From the NCBI RefSeq assembly GCF_016650815.1, contig NZ_JAEKEZ010000006.1:317501-381500 (forward strand): DNA of 64,000 nucleotides, read 5' to 3'. Numbering within the stretch: position 1 is the stretch's first letter; each line of letters starts with the position of its first letter. Source of the DNA: Pseudomonas sp. TH31 (GTDB lineage Bacteria > Pseudomonadota > Gammaproteobacteria > Pseudomonadales > Pseudomonadaceae). Below the pieces are notes generated by a model, which saw only the letters and a list, made by a program, of their open reading frames with translations, had not been told where the DNA came from and ran no database searches. Shown here one piece after another: positions 16,801-27,176 of the stretch. Made by a program: the position numbers and the translations under genes.

Positions 16801-17772
16801 TTAGACCGCCATCGGCGCCGTCATCGGCGCATGGTGCTGATAACCCTCAAGCGAGAAATCGCCCGGTTCGATCAACTCCAGCCACTCCGGCTGGTACTCG
16901 CCCGTCCTGGCAAATTCCGGCACACGATCACTGATCACCAATTTCGGCATCGGGAACGGCTCGCGGGTGAGCTGTTCATTCAGCATGTCCAGGTGGTTTT
17001 CGTAGACGTGGGCGTCACCGATGAAATAGGTGAACCAGCGCGGCGTGTAACCGGTCAGGCGCCCGATCAGGCTCAGCAGTGCGGCGCCTTCGGTGAGGTT
17101 GAACGGTGTGCCCAGGCCCAAATCATTGGAACGGATGTAGAGGGTCAGGGAGATCTCCCTGGTCTCGACATTCGGGTGGAACTGGTACAGCAGGTGGCAT
17201 GGCGGCAAGGCCATTTCATCGAGCTGGGCGACGTTCCAGCCGTGGAACAGGATGCGACGGCTGCCCGGGTCTTTGATGATGGTGTCGACACACTGGCGAA
17301 TCTGGTCGATCGCCTTGTACAGCACCACGTAGGCCTGACCGTCTTCTTCGCCTTCAGCAATCTGCCGATAGCCTTGCTTCAGGGTCTGCTCGATGGCCGC
17401 CGGGTTGCTGAGCGGGATCTGCTTGTACGCCGGCCATTTGCGCCATTGCACGCCGTAGATCTCGCCGAGGTCGTCTTCGCCCTGACGGAATGGGTTGGCC
17501 AGCCACTGCGCGTTTTCGTTGGCGTTCTGGTCCCAGACCTTGCAGCCGAGTGCCCGGAATTCGGCGGCGTTGTTCACCCCGCGCAGGAAACCGCACATCT
17601 CGCCGATGGCCGATTTGAAGGCCATCTTGCGGGTGGTGATCGCCGGAAAACCTTCCTTCAGGTCATAACGCAGCATCGCGCCAGGGAAACTGATGGTGTT
17701 GACGCCGGTACGGTTGGCCTGTTTGGTGCCGTTCTTGATGACGTGAGCCACCAGATCGAGATATTGCTTCAT
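16801..17772 (-). CDS. thyA: Thymidylate synthase
   Basis: 323 residues, the longer form seen in Pseudomonas. The catalytic cysteine is in [12 protein letters not shown], the folate/dUMP sites appear as [13 protein letters not shown] and [12 protein letters not shown]. It methylates dUMP to dTMP with methylene-tetrahydrofolate, producing dihydrofolate that FolA (0.8-1.3 kb) reduces. It follows lgt on the same strand, but a strong hairpin lies between them. Confidence 0.96.
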   Translation of the reverse strand: MKQYLDLVAHVIKNGTKQANRTGVNTISFPGAMLRYDLKEGFPAITTRKMAFKSAIGEMCGFLRGVNNAAEFRALGCKVWDQNANENAQWLANPFRQGEDDLGEIYGVQWRKWPAYKQIPLSNPAAIEQTLKQGYRQIAEGEEDGQAYVVLYKAIDQIRQCVDTIIKDPGSRRILFHGWNVAQLDEMALPPCHLLYQFHPNVETREISLTLYIRSNDLGLGTPFNLTEGAALLSLIGRLTGYTPRWFTYFIGDAHVYENHLDMLNEQLTREPFPMPKLVISDRVPEFARTGEYQPEWLELIEPGDFSLEGYQHHAPMTAPMAV

Positions 17773-17789
17773 GAGTTACCTGTGTCCTT

Positions 17790-17815
17790 GAATCCGCAGC
17801 CGTGGCTGCGGATTC
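17790..17815. promoter_or_regulatory. Perfect 12-bp inverted repeat between lgt and thyA
   Basis: GAATCCGCAGCC and GGCTGCGGATTC are separated by two bases. No T-run follows in either direction. In the leftward lgt-thyA transcript it would form a very stable hairpin just before the thyA start, so it may attenuate or process the message. Confidence 0.6.
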
Positions 17816-17834
17816 GAATCTAAAGCGCGGCGTC

Positions 17835-18650
17835 TTAAGCGGCCGAAGTCACTGGGGTCTTTGGCTCGCGATGATAAGCCAGCCAGATCAGGAATAGACC
17901 GGCGACGATCATCGGGATGCACAGAATCTGCCCCATGGTCACCCAACCGAACGCCAGGTAACCGAGTTGCGCATCAGGTACGCGAACGAACTCGACAACA
18001 AAACGGAAGATTCCGTAGAACAGGGCGAACATGCCGGACACCGCCATGGTTGGCCGTGGCTTGCGCGAGAACAACCAGAGAATCAGGAACAGCGCGACGC
18101 CTTCCAGTGCGAACTGGTACAGCTGCGAAGGATGGCGCGGCAGTTGCGCCGGATCGCTGAACGGAGGAAACACCATCGCCCATGGCAGATCGGTCGGCTT
18201 GCCCCACAACTCGGCGTTGATGAAGTTACCGATACGCCCGGCGCCCAGACCAATCGGCACCATCGGCGCGACGAAGTCCATCAGTTGGAAGAACGACTTG
18301 CCGTTGCGGCGACCGAACCACCAGGCCGCGATCATCACCCCGATAAACCCGCCGTGGAACGCCATGCCGCCCTTCCACACTTCGAAAATCAGCGTCGGGT
18401 TGGCCAGGTAAGCGCTCAGGTCGTAGAACAGCACGTAGCCCAAACGGCCACCGACAATGACCCCCATCGACAACCAGAAGATCAGGTCGGAGAGTTTTTC
18501 CTTGGTCCAGGTCGGGTCGAAGCGGTTCAGCCGACGGGACGCCAACAGCCAGGCGCCGCCGATGCCGATCAGGTACATCAGACCGTACCAGTGGATTTTC
18601 AGCGGACCGATGGCCAGGGCCACCGGGTCGATCTGCGGGTAAGGCAGCAT
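17835..18650 (-). CDS. lgt: Prolipoprotein diacylglyceryl transferase
   Basis: 271 residues with about seven membrane segments. The Lgt signature [17 protein letters not shown] contains the essential arginine and asparagine, and the N-terminal [10 protein letters not shown] holds the conserved histidine. It transfers diacylglycerol from phosphatidylglycerol to the cysteine of prolipoproteins in the inner membrane. The lgt-thyA order is conserved in gammaproteobacteria. Confidence 0.96.
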   Translation of the reverse strand: MLPYPQIDPVALAIGPLKIHWYGLMYLIGIGGAWLLASRRLNRFDPTWTKEKLSDLIFWLSMGVIVGGRLGYVLFYDLSAYLANPTLIFEVWKGGMAFHGGFIGVMIAAWWFGRRNGKSFFQLMDFVAPMVPIGLGAGRIGNFINAELWGKPTDLPWAMVFPPFSDPAQLPRHPSQLYQFALEGVALFLILWLFSRKPRPTMAVSGMFALFYGIFRFVVEFVRVPDAQLGYLAFGWVTMGQILCIPMIVAGLFLIWLAYHREPKTPVTSAA

Positions 18651-18733
18651 TGCGACTCCTCGTTAGAGTTGAAACCTTCAAAATTCCCAGGGGACGCTGC
18701 CACCTCAGGATTAAGCCAGGATTGCGATGGGCG

Positions 18734-19516
18734 TCAGAGCAGGAAATTCAGCCCGACGCAGAACAGCAAAGCGGCGAATAGTCTTTTGAGCAAGCGCGGC
18801 GACAAATTGTGAGCCAGTCGCGCACCGAAGCGGGCAAAGAACATGCTGGTCAGGGCAATCCCCAGCAACGCCGGTAAATAAATAAAACCGAGACTATGGG
18901 CCGGCAACAACGGATCGTGCCAGCCCAGAATCATGAAACTTAATGCACTTGCCAGGGCAATCGGCAGCCCGCAGGCCGACGATGTGGCCACCGCCTGTTG
19001 CATCGACACGCTGCGCCAGGTCAGGAACGGCACGGTCAACGAACCACCGCCAATCCCGAAAATCGCCGATGCCCAGCCAATCACGCTACCGGCCACGGTC
19101 AGACCGACTTTACCCGGCACCGTTCGGCTGGCCTTGGGTTTGAAGTCCAGGGCGAGCTGAGCGGCGACGATCAAGGCGAATACGCCGATGATCTTCTGCA
19201 AATTCGGGCCGGAGATCGCTTCAGCGGTCAACGCGCCGAAACCGGCGCCGATGAGAATGCCGACGGTCATCCAGGCAAAAATCGGCCAGCGCACGGCGCC
19301 ACGGCGGTGATGCTCGCGAACCGCATTGACCGAGGTAAAGATGATCGTAGCCAGTGAAGTGCCGATGGCCAGGTGCGTAAGGATCGACGGATCGAAGCCT
19401 TGCAGTTTGAAACTGAACACCAGCACCGGGACGATGATGATCCCGCCACCTACCCCGAACAGCCCGGCCAGCACGCCCGCACAGGCGCCGAGCGCCAGGT
19501 AGAGCAGAAATTCCAC
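18734..19516 (-). CDS. TauE/SafE-family (TSUP) membrane transporter
   Basis: 260 residues from a GTG at 19,516, chosen because GAGGA precedes it at proper spacing and the family-like VEFLLYLALGACAGVLAG follows at once. Two similar halves each carry a glycine-rich FGVGGG motif (GLFGVGGGIIIVP near the start, FGIGGGSLTVPFL in the second half). Members export sulfite, sulfoacetate or other organic anions; the substrate here is unknown. It lies upstream of lgt on the same strand. Confidence 0.86.
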   Translation of the reverse strand: MEFLLYLALGACAGVLAGLFGVGGGIIIVPVLVFSFKLQGFDPSILTHLAIGTSLATIIFTSVNAVREHHRRGAVRWPIFAWMTVGILIGAGFGALTAEAISGPNLQKIIGVFALIVAAQLALDFKPKASRTVPGKVGLTVAGSVIGWASAIFGIGGGSLTVPFLTWRSVSMQQAVATSSACGLPIALASALSFMILGWHDPLLPAHSLGFIYLPALLGIALTSMFFARFGARLAHNLSPRLLKRLFAALLFCVGLNFLL

Positions 19517-19652
19517 GACCGTATCCTCACACATCCCCAAAAACAGGTGCGGCATGGTAACGGATGCATGGCCTCGAGCTCTACTACGCAAGCCGATGGA
19601 TCGACGGGCGATGTCTGCGTAGAGTGAGCAAAAAACACACAAGGACCACCTT

Positions 19653-20399
19653 ATGTGCCTGATTGTCTTTGCCTGGCGGCCCGGCCACGCCCAGCCGCTG
19701 ATCGTGGCGGCCAACCGCGACGAATTCTATGCCCGGCCTACCTCGCCCCTGGCCCAGTGGCCGCATGCGCCCCACGTGCATGCCGGCCGGGACCTGGAAG
19801 CGGGCGGTACCTGGCTCGGTGTGGGGGCCAACGGGCGCTTTGCCGCGCTGACGAATATCCGCGATCCGCATCAACCTCCGTCGCGCAAGTCACGGGGTGA
19901 GCTGGTCGCGGAGTTTCTCAGCGGAGACCTGTCGATTGATCACTATTTGAGCGACGTTGTCGGACGTTCGCTGGAATATGCCGGGTTTAACCTGCTGATC
20001 GGCAATACCAACGAGCTGTGGTACTTCAATGCGCGGGAAACCGCGGCGGTGATGCTCGCGCCTGGGGTTTATGGATTGTCGAATGCCGGGCTGGATACGC
20101 CGTGGCCGAAGGTGCTCAAGGCCAAGGCTGCGTTGAGTGAAGTGCTGGACGATCCGCGGCCCGAGGCGTTGTTGGCGATTTTGAGTGATTCGCAGACGGC
20201 GCCGTTTGCGCAGCTGCCGGATACCGGGGTGGGCTTGGCCACCGAGACGTTGTTGTCGAGTGTGTTTATTGCCAGCCCGACGTATGGGACACGGGCGAGT
20301 ACGGCGTTGATTGTTCAGGCGGATGGGTCGCGGGTGATGGTGGAGCGCAGTTTTGGGCCGTATGGCGGGCATTTGGGGGAAGTGGAGTTGACGATTTAG
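19653..20399 (+). CDS. NRDE/TANGO2-like protein
   Basis: 248 residues opening MCLIVFAWRPGH, with the family-defining AANRDEFYARPT near residue 25 and GGTWLGVGANGRFAALTNIR thereafter. TANGO2/NRDE proteins occur from bacteria to humans and have been linked to heme or acyl-CoA handling; the bacterial role is not settled. Residue Cys2 could become an N-terminal nucleophile after Met removal, as in Ntn-type enzymes, though this is only suggestive. It is monocistronic. Confidence 0.85.
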   Translation: MCLIVFAWRPGHAQPLIVAANRDEFYARPTSPLAQWPHAPHVHAGRDLEAGGTWLGVGANGRFAALTNIRDPHQPPSRKSRGELVAEFLSGDLSIDHYLSDVVGRSLEYAGFNLLIGNTNELWYFNARETAAVMLAPGVYGLSNAGLDTPWPKVLKAKAALSEVLDDPRPEALLAILSDSQTAPFAQLPDTGVGLATETLLSSVFIASPTYGTRASTALIVQADGSRVMVERSFGPYGGHLGEVELTI

Positions 20400-20422
20400 A
20401 TTGGTGTTATCTGGGCGGACGC

Positions 20423-20490
20423 CTTCGCGAGCAAGCCCGCTCCCACATTTGGAATGCATTTCAAATGTGGGAGCGGGCTTGCTCGCGAAG
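20423..20490. repeat. REP palindrome, GTGGGAGCGGGCTTGCTCGCGA family
   Basis: Two 22-base complementary arms are separated by about 20 bases, between the convergent NRDE and ptsP genes. Confidence 0.88.
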
Positions 20491-20504
20491 AGGCCGCAGC
20501 AGGT

Positions 20505-22784
20505 TTAGAGGGTCTTGACCGAAGCCGGATTTATCATCCGCGCCAACCCAAGGTTCTTCAGCGCCAGTTGCAGCGAGCTGTGAATCACTTGCGGGTTGTC
20601 GATGGTCATCAACTCAGCCAGCAATTCCTTGGCCTTGCTCAGGTTGATCTGGCGCAGCATCCACTTCACCTTCGGCAAGTTGGTGGCGTTCATCGACAGG
20701 CTGTCGAAGCCCATCGCCATCAACAACACCGCTGCCGCCGGGTCGCCGGCCATTTCGCCGCAGATACTCACCGGCTTGCCTTCGGCATGGGCGTCACGCA
20801 CCACGTTCTGCAAGGCTTGCAGCACTGCCGGATGCAGGTAGTCGTAGAGGTCGGCCACTCGCGGGTTGTTCCGGTCCACCGCCAGCAGGTATTGGGTCAG
20901 GTCGTTGGAGCCAACCGACAGGAAGTCCACCATCCGCGCCAGTTCCTTGGTCTGGTACACCGCCGCCGGAATCTCGATCATCACGCCAATCGGCGGCATC
21001 GGCACGTCGGTGCCTTCGTCTCGGACTTCGCCCCAGGCCCGGTGAATCAGGTGCAGGGCTTCTTCCAGCTCATGAATACCGGAGATCATCGGCAGCAGAA
21101 TCCGCAGGTTGTTCAAGCCTTCGCTGGCCTTGAGCATCGCGCGGGTCTGGACCAGGAAGATTTCCGGATGGTCGAGGGTGACGCGAATCCCGCGCCAGCC
21201 GAGGAACGGGTTGTCTTCCTTGATCGGGAAGTACGACAGCGACTTGTCGCCGCCGATGTCCAGGCTGCGCATGGTCACTGGTTGCGGGTGGAACGCGGCG
21301 AGCTGCTCGCGATAGATCGCCAGTTGCTCTTTTTCGCTCGGGAAGCGCTGGTTGATCATGAACGGCACTTCGGTGCGGTACAGGCCCACGCCTTCAGCGC
21401 CACGCTTCTGCGCCCGCGCCACGTCCGCCAGCAGGCCGGTGTTGACCCACAGCGGCATGCGATGGCCATCGAGGGTCACGCACGGCAAGTCGCGCAGCGC
21501 ATCAAGCCCGAGGGACAGTTGTTTTTCTTCCTCGACCACTTCGGCGAACTGCTTGCGCAGCAAATCGCTCGGGTTGGTGTAGACCTCGCCGTGGTAGCCG
21601 TCGACGATCATCTGGATGCCGTCGACCTTGGCGTACGGCAGGTCGACCAGGCCCATCACCGTCGGGATGCCCATGGCACGGGCCAGGATCGCGACGTGGG
21701 AGTTACCGGAACCAAGTACCGAGACCAGACCGACCAGCTTGCCTTCCGGCACCTCGCCGAGCATCGCCGGCGTCAGTTCTTCGCTGATCAGAATGGTGTT
21801 GTCGGGGTAGACCAGGGTCTGCTGGCGCTCTTCCTGCAAGTAGGCGAGCAGACGGCGACCGAGGTCCTTGACGTCCGAGGCGCGCTCACGCAGATAGGCG
21901 TCGTCCATCAATTCGAAACGGTTGACGTGCTCGGTGACCACCTGACGCAACGCGCCCTGGGCCCACTGGCCGGTCTTGATCACGGTGGTGATTTCGCTGC
22001 CCAGCGAGGCATCGTCGAGCATCATCAGGTAGACGTCGAACAGCGCGCGCTCTTCCGGGCGCAACTGGGTCGCGAGCTTGGCGGACAAGGCACGCATGTC
22101 GGCGCGCACGCCTTCGATGGCGGTCTTGAACAGCCCGAGCTCGGCGTCGATGTCGGTGATGGTCTTGTCCGGCACCACGTCCAGATCGGCGGGCGGCAGC
22201 ATGACTACTGCCGTACCGACCGCCGCACCCGGCGAACCCGGCACGCCGACGAACTTGGCTTCCTGGATACCTTTGCCCTGGCGGCCCAGGCCACGGATCG
22301 ACCCGGTGGCCTCGGCGTGGGCGATAACGCCCGCCAGTTGCGCGCTCATGGTCACGAGGAAGGCTTCTTCACCTTCATCGAACTGGCGGCGTTCTTTTTG
22401 CTGAATGACCAGCACGCCGACAACGCGACGGTGGTGAATGATCGGCGCCCCGAGGAATGAGGCGTAGCGTTCTTCACCGGTCTCGGCGAAGTAACGGTAG
22501 CGCGGGTGATCCGCGGCGTTTTCGAGGTTCAGGGGTTCTTCACGCGTGCCGACCAGACCAACCAGACCTTCGTTGGGTGCCATGCTGACTTTGCCGATCG
22601 AGCGCTTGTTCAAGCCCTCGGTGGCCATCAGCACGAAGCGGTTGGTCTCTGGATCAAGCAGGTAGACCGAGCAGACCTGGCTGCCCATGGCCTCTTTGAC
22701 GCGCAACACAATAATCCCCAACGCCGCCTTGAGATCCTTGGCGGAGTTAACTTCCTGGACGATCTTGCGCAGCGTATTGAGCAT
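20505..22784 (-). CDS. ptsP: PEP-protein phosphotransferase, nitrogen PTS enzyme I
   Basis: 759 residues. An N-terminal GAF domain (about 1-165, with QVCSVYLLDPETNRFVLMAT) precedes the enzyme I domains. The phospho-histidine is in GSGNSHVAILARAMGIP, and the PEP-binding barrel carries GLYRTEVPFM, DIGGDKSLSYF and SVGSNDLTQYLLAVDRN. It phosphorylates NPr from PEP, starting the regulatory PTS-Ntr relay. It lies 22 bases after rppH on the same strand, a conserved pair. Confidence 0.96.
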   Translation of the reverse strand: MLNTLRKIVQEVNSAKDLKAALGIIVLRVKEAMGSQVCSVYLLDPETNRFVLMATEGLNKRSIGKVSMAPNEGLVGLVGTREEPLNLENAADHPRYRYFAETGEERYASFLGAPIIHHRRVVGVLVIQQKERRQFDEGEEAFLVTMSAQLAGVIAHAEATGSIRGLGRQGKGIQEAKFVGVPGSPGAAVGTAVVMLPPADLDVVPDKTITDIDAELGLFKTAIEGVRADMRALSAKLATQLRPEERALFDVYLMMLDDASLGSEITTVIKTGQWAQGALRQVVTEHVNRFELMDDAYLRERASDVKDLGRRLLAYLQEERQQTLVYPDNTILISEELTPAMLGEVPEGKLVGLVSVLGSGNSHVAILARAMGIPTVMGLVDLPYAKVDGIQMIVDGYHGEVYTNPSDLLRKQFAEVVEEEKQLSLGLDALRDLPCVTLDGHRMPLWVNTGLLADVARAQKRGAEGVGLYRTEVPFMINQRFPSEKEQLAIYREQLAAFHPQPVTMRSLDIGGDKSLSYFPIKEDNPFLGWRGIRVTLDHPEIFLVQTRAMLKASEGLNNLRILLPMISGIHELEEALHLIHRAWGEVRDEGTDVPMPPIGVMIEIPAAVYQTKELARMVDFLSVGSNDLTQYLLAVDRNNPRVADLYDYLHPAVLQALQNVVRDAHAEGKPVSICGEMAGDPAAAVLLMAMGFDSLSMNATNLPKVKWMLRQINLSKAKELLAELMTIDNPQVIHSSLQLALKNLGLARMINPASVKTL

Positions 22785-22806
22785 GGCTCGGGGTCGAACT
22801 CCGTCG

Positions 22807-23286
22807 TCAGTCGCGCGTTAAAAGGCGCGGGGCAAGCTCTTTGAGAGCGCGTCGATACACCTCGCGCTTGAATGTCACCACCTGGCCCAACGGATACCAA
22901 TAGCTGACCCAGCGCCAGCCATCGAATTCCGGTTTACCGGTCAAATCCATCCGCACCCGCTGCTCGTTGGAGATCAGGCGCAGGAGAAACCACTTCTGTT
23001 TCTGGCCGATGCACAGCGGTTGGCTGTGGGTACGGACCAGACGTTGCGGCAAACGATAGCGCAACCAGCCCCGGGTGCAGGCGAGAATTTCAACATCTTC
23101 GCGCTCCAGACCCACTTCTTCGTTCAACTCGCGGTACAAGGCGTCTTCCGGCGTCTCCTGGGGGTTGATCCCACCCTGTGGAAACTGCCAGGCATCTTGA
23201 TTGATACGGCGAGCCCATAGCACCTGGCCGGCATCATTCGTGAGAATGATCCCGACATTGGGGCGGAAACCATCGGGGTCGATCAC
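22807..23286 (-). CDS. rppH: RNA pyrophosphohydrolase
   Basis: 159 residues from a GTG start at 23,286, giving the family N-terminus [15 protein letters not shown] with GAGG upstream. The Nudix box lies in [20 protein letters not shown] followed by VGL. RppH removes pyrophosphate from the 5' end of mRNAs to start decay. It is followed closely by ptsP. Confidence 0.95.
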   Translation of the reverse strand: MIDPDGFRPNVGIILTNDAGQVLWARRINQDAWQFPQGGINPQETPEDALYRELNEEVGLEREDVEILACTRGWLRYRLPQRLVRTHSQPLCIGQKQKWFLLRLISNEQRVRMDLTGKPEFDGWRWVSYWYPLGQVVTFKREVYRRALKELAPRLLTRD

Positions 23287-23429
23287 GGCAACAACCTCGC
23301 AAACGCATGTCGCCGCATTGTTCCACAAAGGTTGTGAAGGCAGCAACGAGCCGGCCCACCTTATGTGCACTCTTGTGAAAAGTACGTATTCTGGGGGCCT
23401 TTCTACAGACTTTTCAGCGAGTAACTGCA

Positions 23430-24086
23430 ATGCGGCTGGCTTTATTCGACTTGGACAACACCCTTTTGGGCGGCGACAGTGACCATGCCTGGGGCGATTA
23501 CCTGTGCGAACGCGGCTTTCTCGATGCCGTGACGTACAAGGCACGCAACGACGAGTTCTACCAGGATTACCTGGCCGGCAAGCTGGATAACGCCGAGTAC
23601 CTGAACTTTTGCCTGGAAATCCTCGGCCGCACCGAAATGGCGACGCTGGATCAGTGGCATTCGGACTACATGCGCGACTGCATCGAACCGATCATGTTGC
23701 CCAAGGCCATCAAACTGCTGGCCCAACACCGCGAAGCCGGCGACAAACTGGTGATCATCACCGCCACCAACCGCTTCGTCACCGGGCCGATTGCCCAGCG
23801 TCTGGGCGTCGAAACCCTGATCGCCACTGAATGCGAAATGGTCGATGGCCGTTATAGCGGGCGCAGCACCGACATTCCGTGCTTCCGTGAGGGCAAGGTG
23901 ACGCGGTTGAATCGCTGGCTGGAAGAGACCGGGCATTCGCTAGAAGACAGCTATTTCTACAGCGACTCGATGAATGATCTGCCGTTGCTGGAGCAGGTGG
24001 CGAATCCGGTTGCGGTCGATCCGGATCCGAATCTGCGGGCCGAGGCCGAGAAGCGTGGTTGGCCGGTGATGTCGTTGCGCGATTGA
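23430..24086 (+). CDS. HAD-IB family phosphatase
   Basis: 218 residues. Motif [14 protein letters not shown] gives the nucleophile Asp, motif II is ITATNRF, and motif IV is [12 protein letters not shown]. The SerB-like HAD-IB class dephosphorylates small metabolites; family annotations include histidinol- or phosphoserine-phosphatase-like, but no specific substrate can be assigned. It is divergent from rppH. Confidence 0.85.
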   Translation: MRLALFDLDNTLLGGDSDHAWGDYLCERGFLDAVTYKARNDEFYQDYLAGKLDNAEYLNFCLEILGRTEMATLDQWHSDYMRDCIEPIMLPKAIKLLAQHREAGDKLVIITATNRFVTGPIAQRLGVETLIATECEMVDGRYSGRSTDIPCFREGKVTRLNRWLEETGHSLEDSYFYSDSMNDLPLLEQVANPVAVDPDPNLRAEAEKRGWPVMSLRD

Positions 24087-24090
24087 AAAT

Positions 24091-24166
24091 CAAAGATCGC
24101 AGCCTTCGGCAGCTCCTACGGGTGTACGCAAAACCCTGTAGGAGCTGCCGAAGGCTGCGATCTTTT
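24091..24166. repeat. REP palindrome, GTAGGAGCTGCCGAAGGCTG family
   Basis: CAAAGATCGCAGCCTTCGGC and its complement lie about 25 bases apart between convergent genes. Confidence 0.88.
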
Positions 24167-24170
24167 CTGG

Positions 24171-24596
24171 TTAAACCGGCTTGGCGCCCATCAACCCCGC
24201 AATTGCGATAAAACAGACAAAACTGAACAGCGCCAAGGCAAAGGTAAATTTACCCACGCCACCCGGCGCCTTGCGCAGTTTGTTGAGGCGCACCAGCAGC
24301 CAGAACCACGCCAGCGCCGCCACGGTGTAGAGCACGCTCGACGCCAGAATCCACGTCTGCCCCAGCGGCCAGCCCACCAGATGCACCATCCACCAGCCCG
24401 TGAACGGCATGCTCAGCAACGCCAGGCCCATCAGCAGCCAAACAAACACCCAAGGCCGCTGCAACGTGCGACTTCCCGCCGTTGCGTCCCCCTTGCGCCG
24501 CGCCAGCCAGACCCGGATCGCCAGACCCAAGGCACTGGCCAGCAGCAACACCGTTGCCACCATATGCGCCATTTTCAGGGCGGTTAACGTTTCCAT
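24171..24596 (-). CDS. DUF2269 integral membrane protein
   Basis: 141 residues with four hydrophobic helices (about 6-28, 48-68, 75-100, 113-138). KMAHMVATVLLLASALGLA in helix 1 and SMPFTGWWMVHL between helices fit DUF2269. The histidine in helix 1 resembles heme or metal ligands in CopD-type folds, but no function is established. It is 39 bases downstream of ilvA on the same strand. Confidence 0.8.
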   Translation of the reverse strand: METLTALKMAHMVATVLLLASALGLAIRVWLARRKGDATAGSRTLQRPWVFVWLLMGLALLSMPFTGWWMVHLVGWPLGQTWILASSVLYTVAALAWFWLLVRLNKLRKAPGGVGKFTFALALFSFVCFIAIAGLMGAKPV

Positions 24597-24635
24597 TGTT
24601 CTATTTCCTTATGACGTGCCCATCAGCGTAGCCGC

Positions 24636-26150
24636 TCAGCCGAGAAACAGCTTATAGGCCGGGTTGTCGCTTTCGTCCCAGTATGGGTAACCGATTTCTT
24701 CCAGCGCTGCAGGCACCAGATGACGCTCATCGTGGGGCACTTGCAGGCCGGCGACCACACGACCGTCGGCCGCGCCGTGGTTGCGGTAGTGGAACATCGA
24801 AATATTCCAGCGCCCGCCCAGTTTGTTGAGGAAGTTGAACAGCGCTCCCGGACGTTCCGGGAACTCGAAGCGCAGAATCACTTCATCGACCACATGGGCC
24901 GCACGACCACCGACCATGTGGCGGATGTGCAACTTGGCCAGTTCGTTGTCGGTCAGGTCGAGTACAGGGAAACCCTGCTCGCTCAGGCTGGCGATCAACG
25001 CACTGCGCGGGTCGGTTTCCGGGTGCGTCTGCACGCCAACGAAGATGTGCGCTTCGCTGCCGGTGTTGTAGCGGTAGTTGAATTCGGTGATCTGGCGCTT
25101 GCCGATGGCCTCGCAGAACGCCTTGAAGCTGCCCGGTTTCTCGGGGATGGTCACGGCGATGATGGCTTCGCGACCTTCGCCGAGCTCGGCGCGCTCGGCA
25201 ACGTGGCGCAGGCGGTCGAAGTTGACGTTGGCGCCGGAGTCGATGGCCACAAAGGTGTGCCCGGTAACGCCATTCAGCTCGACGTACTTCTTGATCCCGG
25301 CGACACCCAGCGCGCCCGCAGGCTCGGTGATCGAGCGGGTATCGTCGTAGATATCCTTGATCGCCGCGCAGATCTCGTCAGTGCTGACGGTGATCACATC
25401 ATCGACATAGTCTTTGCAGATATCGAAGGTGTGCTGGCCGATCTGGGCCACTGCAACGCCATCGGCGAAGATGCCCACAGTCGGCAGGATCACCCGCTCG
25501 CCAGCGGCCATCGCAGCTTGCAGGCAGTTGGAATCGTCCGGCTCGACGCCGATGATCTTGATTTCCGGGCGCAGGTATTTCACGTAGGCCGCGATACCGG
25601 CGATCAGGCCGCCGCCGCCCACCGGGACGAAAATCGCATCCAGACGCCCCAGGTGCTGACGCAGAATCTCCATGGCCACCGTGCCCTGCCCGGCAATGGT
25701 GTGGGGATCGTCGTACGGGTGGATGTAGACGTAGCCTTTTTCGTCGACCAGTTTCAGCGAGTAGGCCAGGGCTTCCGGGAATGAATCACCGTGCAGCACC
25801 ACTTTGCCGCCACGCGAGCGCACGCCTTCGACTTTGATCTCGGGGGTGGTCTTGGGCATGACGATGGTCGCTTTCACGCCCAACACCTTGGCCGCCAGGG
25901 CCAGGCCTTGCGCATGATTGCCCGCCGAAGCAGTGACCACGCCGCGCGCGCGCTCTTCATCGCTCAACTGGGTCAGCTTGTTGTAAGCGCCGCGAATCTT
26001 GAACGAGAACACCGGCTGCAAGTCTTCGCGCTTGAGCCAAATATTATTGCCCAGCCGCTCGGAGAGCTGGCGAGCAGTCTGCAATGGGGTTTCTACGGCA
26101 ACGTCATAAACGCGCGAGGTGAGGATCTTCTTGACGTACTGTTCGAGCAT
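24636..26150 (-). CDS. ilvA: Threonine ammonia-lyase, biosynthetic
   Basis: 504 residues. The PLP lysine is in VFSFKIRGAYNKL (about residue 50-62), ASAGNHAQGLALAA and PVGGGGLIAGIAAY bind PLP phosphate, and two ACT-like regulatory repeats occupy residues ~325-504. It converts threonine to 2-oxobutyrate, the first step of isoleucine synthesis, and is normally inhibited by isoleucine through the ACT domains. Confidence 0.95.
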   Translation of the reverse strand: MLEQYVKKILTSRVYDVAVETPLQTARQLSERLGNNIWLKREDLQPVFSFKIRGAYNKLTQLSDEERARGVVTASAGNHAQGLALAAKVLGVKATIVMPKTTPEIKVEGVRSRGGKVVLHGDSFPEALAYSLKLVDEKGYVYIHPYDDPHTIAGQGTVAMEILRQHLGRLDAIFVPVGGGGLIAGIAAYVKYLRPEIKIIGVEPDDSNCLQAAMAAGERVILPTVGIFADGVAVAQIGQHTFDICKDYVDDVITVSTDEICAAIKDIYDDTRSITEPAGALGVAGIKKYVELNGVTGHTFVAIDSGANVNFDRLRHVAERAELGEGREAIIAVTIPEKPGSFKAFCEAIGKRQITEFNYRYNTGSEAHIFVGVQTHPETDPRSALIASLSEQGFPVLDLTDNELAKLHIRHMVGGRAAHVVDEVILRFEFPERPGALFNFLNKLGGRWNISMFHYRNHGAADGRVVAGLQVPHDERHLVPAALEEIGYPYWDESDNPAYKLFLG

Positions 26151-26246
26151 CGGAAAGCATCACTGAGCGGGTTGGGCAGGGCCAAGGAGTCTAACCCGGC
26201 TTTTACCTGAGCGACCACACTAAACAGGTGGTTTTAGGTCTGTCGG

Positions 26247-26322
26247 AAAAGATCGCAGCCTTCGGCAGCTCCTACAGGGACACGCGATCATTCTGTAGGA
26301 GCTGCCGAAGGCTGCGATCTTT
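26247..26322. repeat. REP palindrome, GTAGGAGCTGCCGAAGGCTG family
   Basis: AAAAGATCGCAGCCTTCGGC and its complement lie 20 bases apart in the divergent ilvA-rpiA gap, which is unusual for an element more often found at 3' ends. Confidence 0.88.
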
Positions 26323-26409
26323 GACCTGCCAATCGGGCAATGACCTTCCCCGCCCCGAAGCCTATAATGCCGGCCTTTCCGTTCTCTCCTTGCCCGCTTC
26401 GGAGCCCGC

Positions 26410-27081
26410 ATGACCCAGGATCAACTCAAACAGGCAGTGGCTCAGGCCGCCGTCGACTTCATCCTTCCGAAACTCGACGACAAGAGCGTCGTCGGTGTCG
26501 GCACCGGCTCCACCGCCAACTGCTTCATTGATGCACTGGCCAAGCACAAGGGCGCTTTCGATGGCGCCGTCGCCAGTTCCGAAGCCACCGCCGCCCGCCT
26601 CAAGGGCCACGGTATTCCGGTGTATGAGCTGAACACCGTCAGCGACCTGGAGTTCTACGTCGACGGCGCCGACGAAAGCGACGAACACCTGAACCTGATC
26701 AAGGGCGGCGGCGCCGCGCTGACCCGCGAGAAGATCGTTGCGGCCGTGGCCAAGACCTTCATCTGCATCGCCGATGGCAGCAAACTGGTGCCGGTACTCG
26801 GCGCATTCCCGCTGCCGGTGGAAGTGATCCCGATGGCCCGCAGCCACGTGGCCCGCGAGCTGGTGAAACTGGGCGGCGACCCGGTTTACCGTGAAGGCGT
26901 GCTGACCGACAACGGCAACATCATCCTCGACGTGTTCAACATGCAGATCACTAATCCAGTGGAGCTGGAGATGCAGATCAATGCGATCGTCGGCGTGGTC
27001 ACCAACGGTTTGTTTGCGGCGCGTCCAGCGGATTTGCTGTTGTTGGGCACCAGTGATGGCGTGAAAACCCTAAAAGCCTGA
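26410..27081 (+). CDS. rpiA: Ribose-5-phosphate isomerase A
   Basis: 223 residues. [16 protein letters not shown] binds the substrate phosphate, [26 protein letters not shown] carries the catalytic acid and lysine (quoted as the region at about residues 81-106). It interconverts ribose 5-phosphate and ribulose 5-phosphate in the pentose phosphate pathway. It is divergent from ilvA. Confidence 0.96.
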   Translation: MTQDQLKQAVAQAAVDFILPKLDDKSVVGVGTGSTANCFIDALAKHKGAFDGAVASSEATAARLKGHGIPVYELNTVSDLEFYVDGADESDEHLNLIKGGGAALTREKIVAAVAKTFICIADGSKLVPVLGAFPLPVEVIPMARSHVARELVKLGGDPVYREGVLTDNGNIILDVFNMQITNPVELEMQINAIVGVVTNGLFAARPADLLLLGTSDGVKTLKA

Positions 27082-27096
27082 GGACTCCATGCCTCT

Positions 27097-27176
27097 GTAG
27101 GAGCTAAGCTTGCTCGCGATGGCGGTGTATCTGACGCATCACGTTATCGTTCATCGCGAGCAAGCTTTGCTCCTAC
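27097..27176. repeat. REP palindrome, GTAGGAGC..GCTTGCTCGCGAT family
   Basis: GTAGGAGCTAAGCTTGCTCG and its complement flank about 35 bases between the convergent rpiA and SdiA-regulated-like genes. The right arm runs up to the stop of the next gene. Confidence 0.86.
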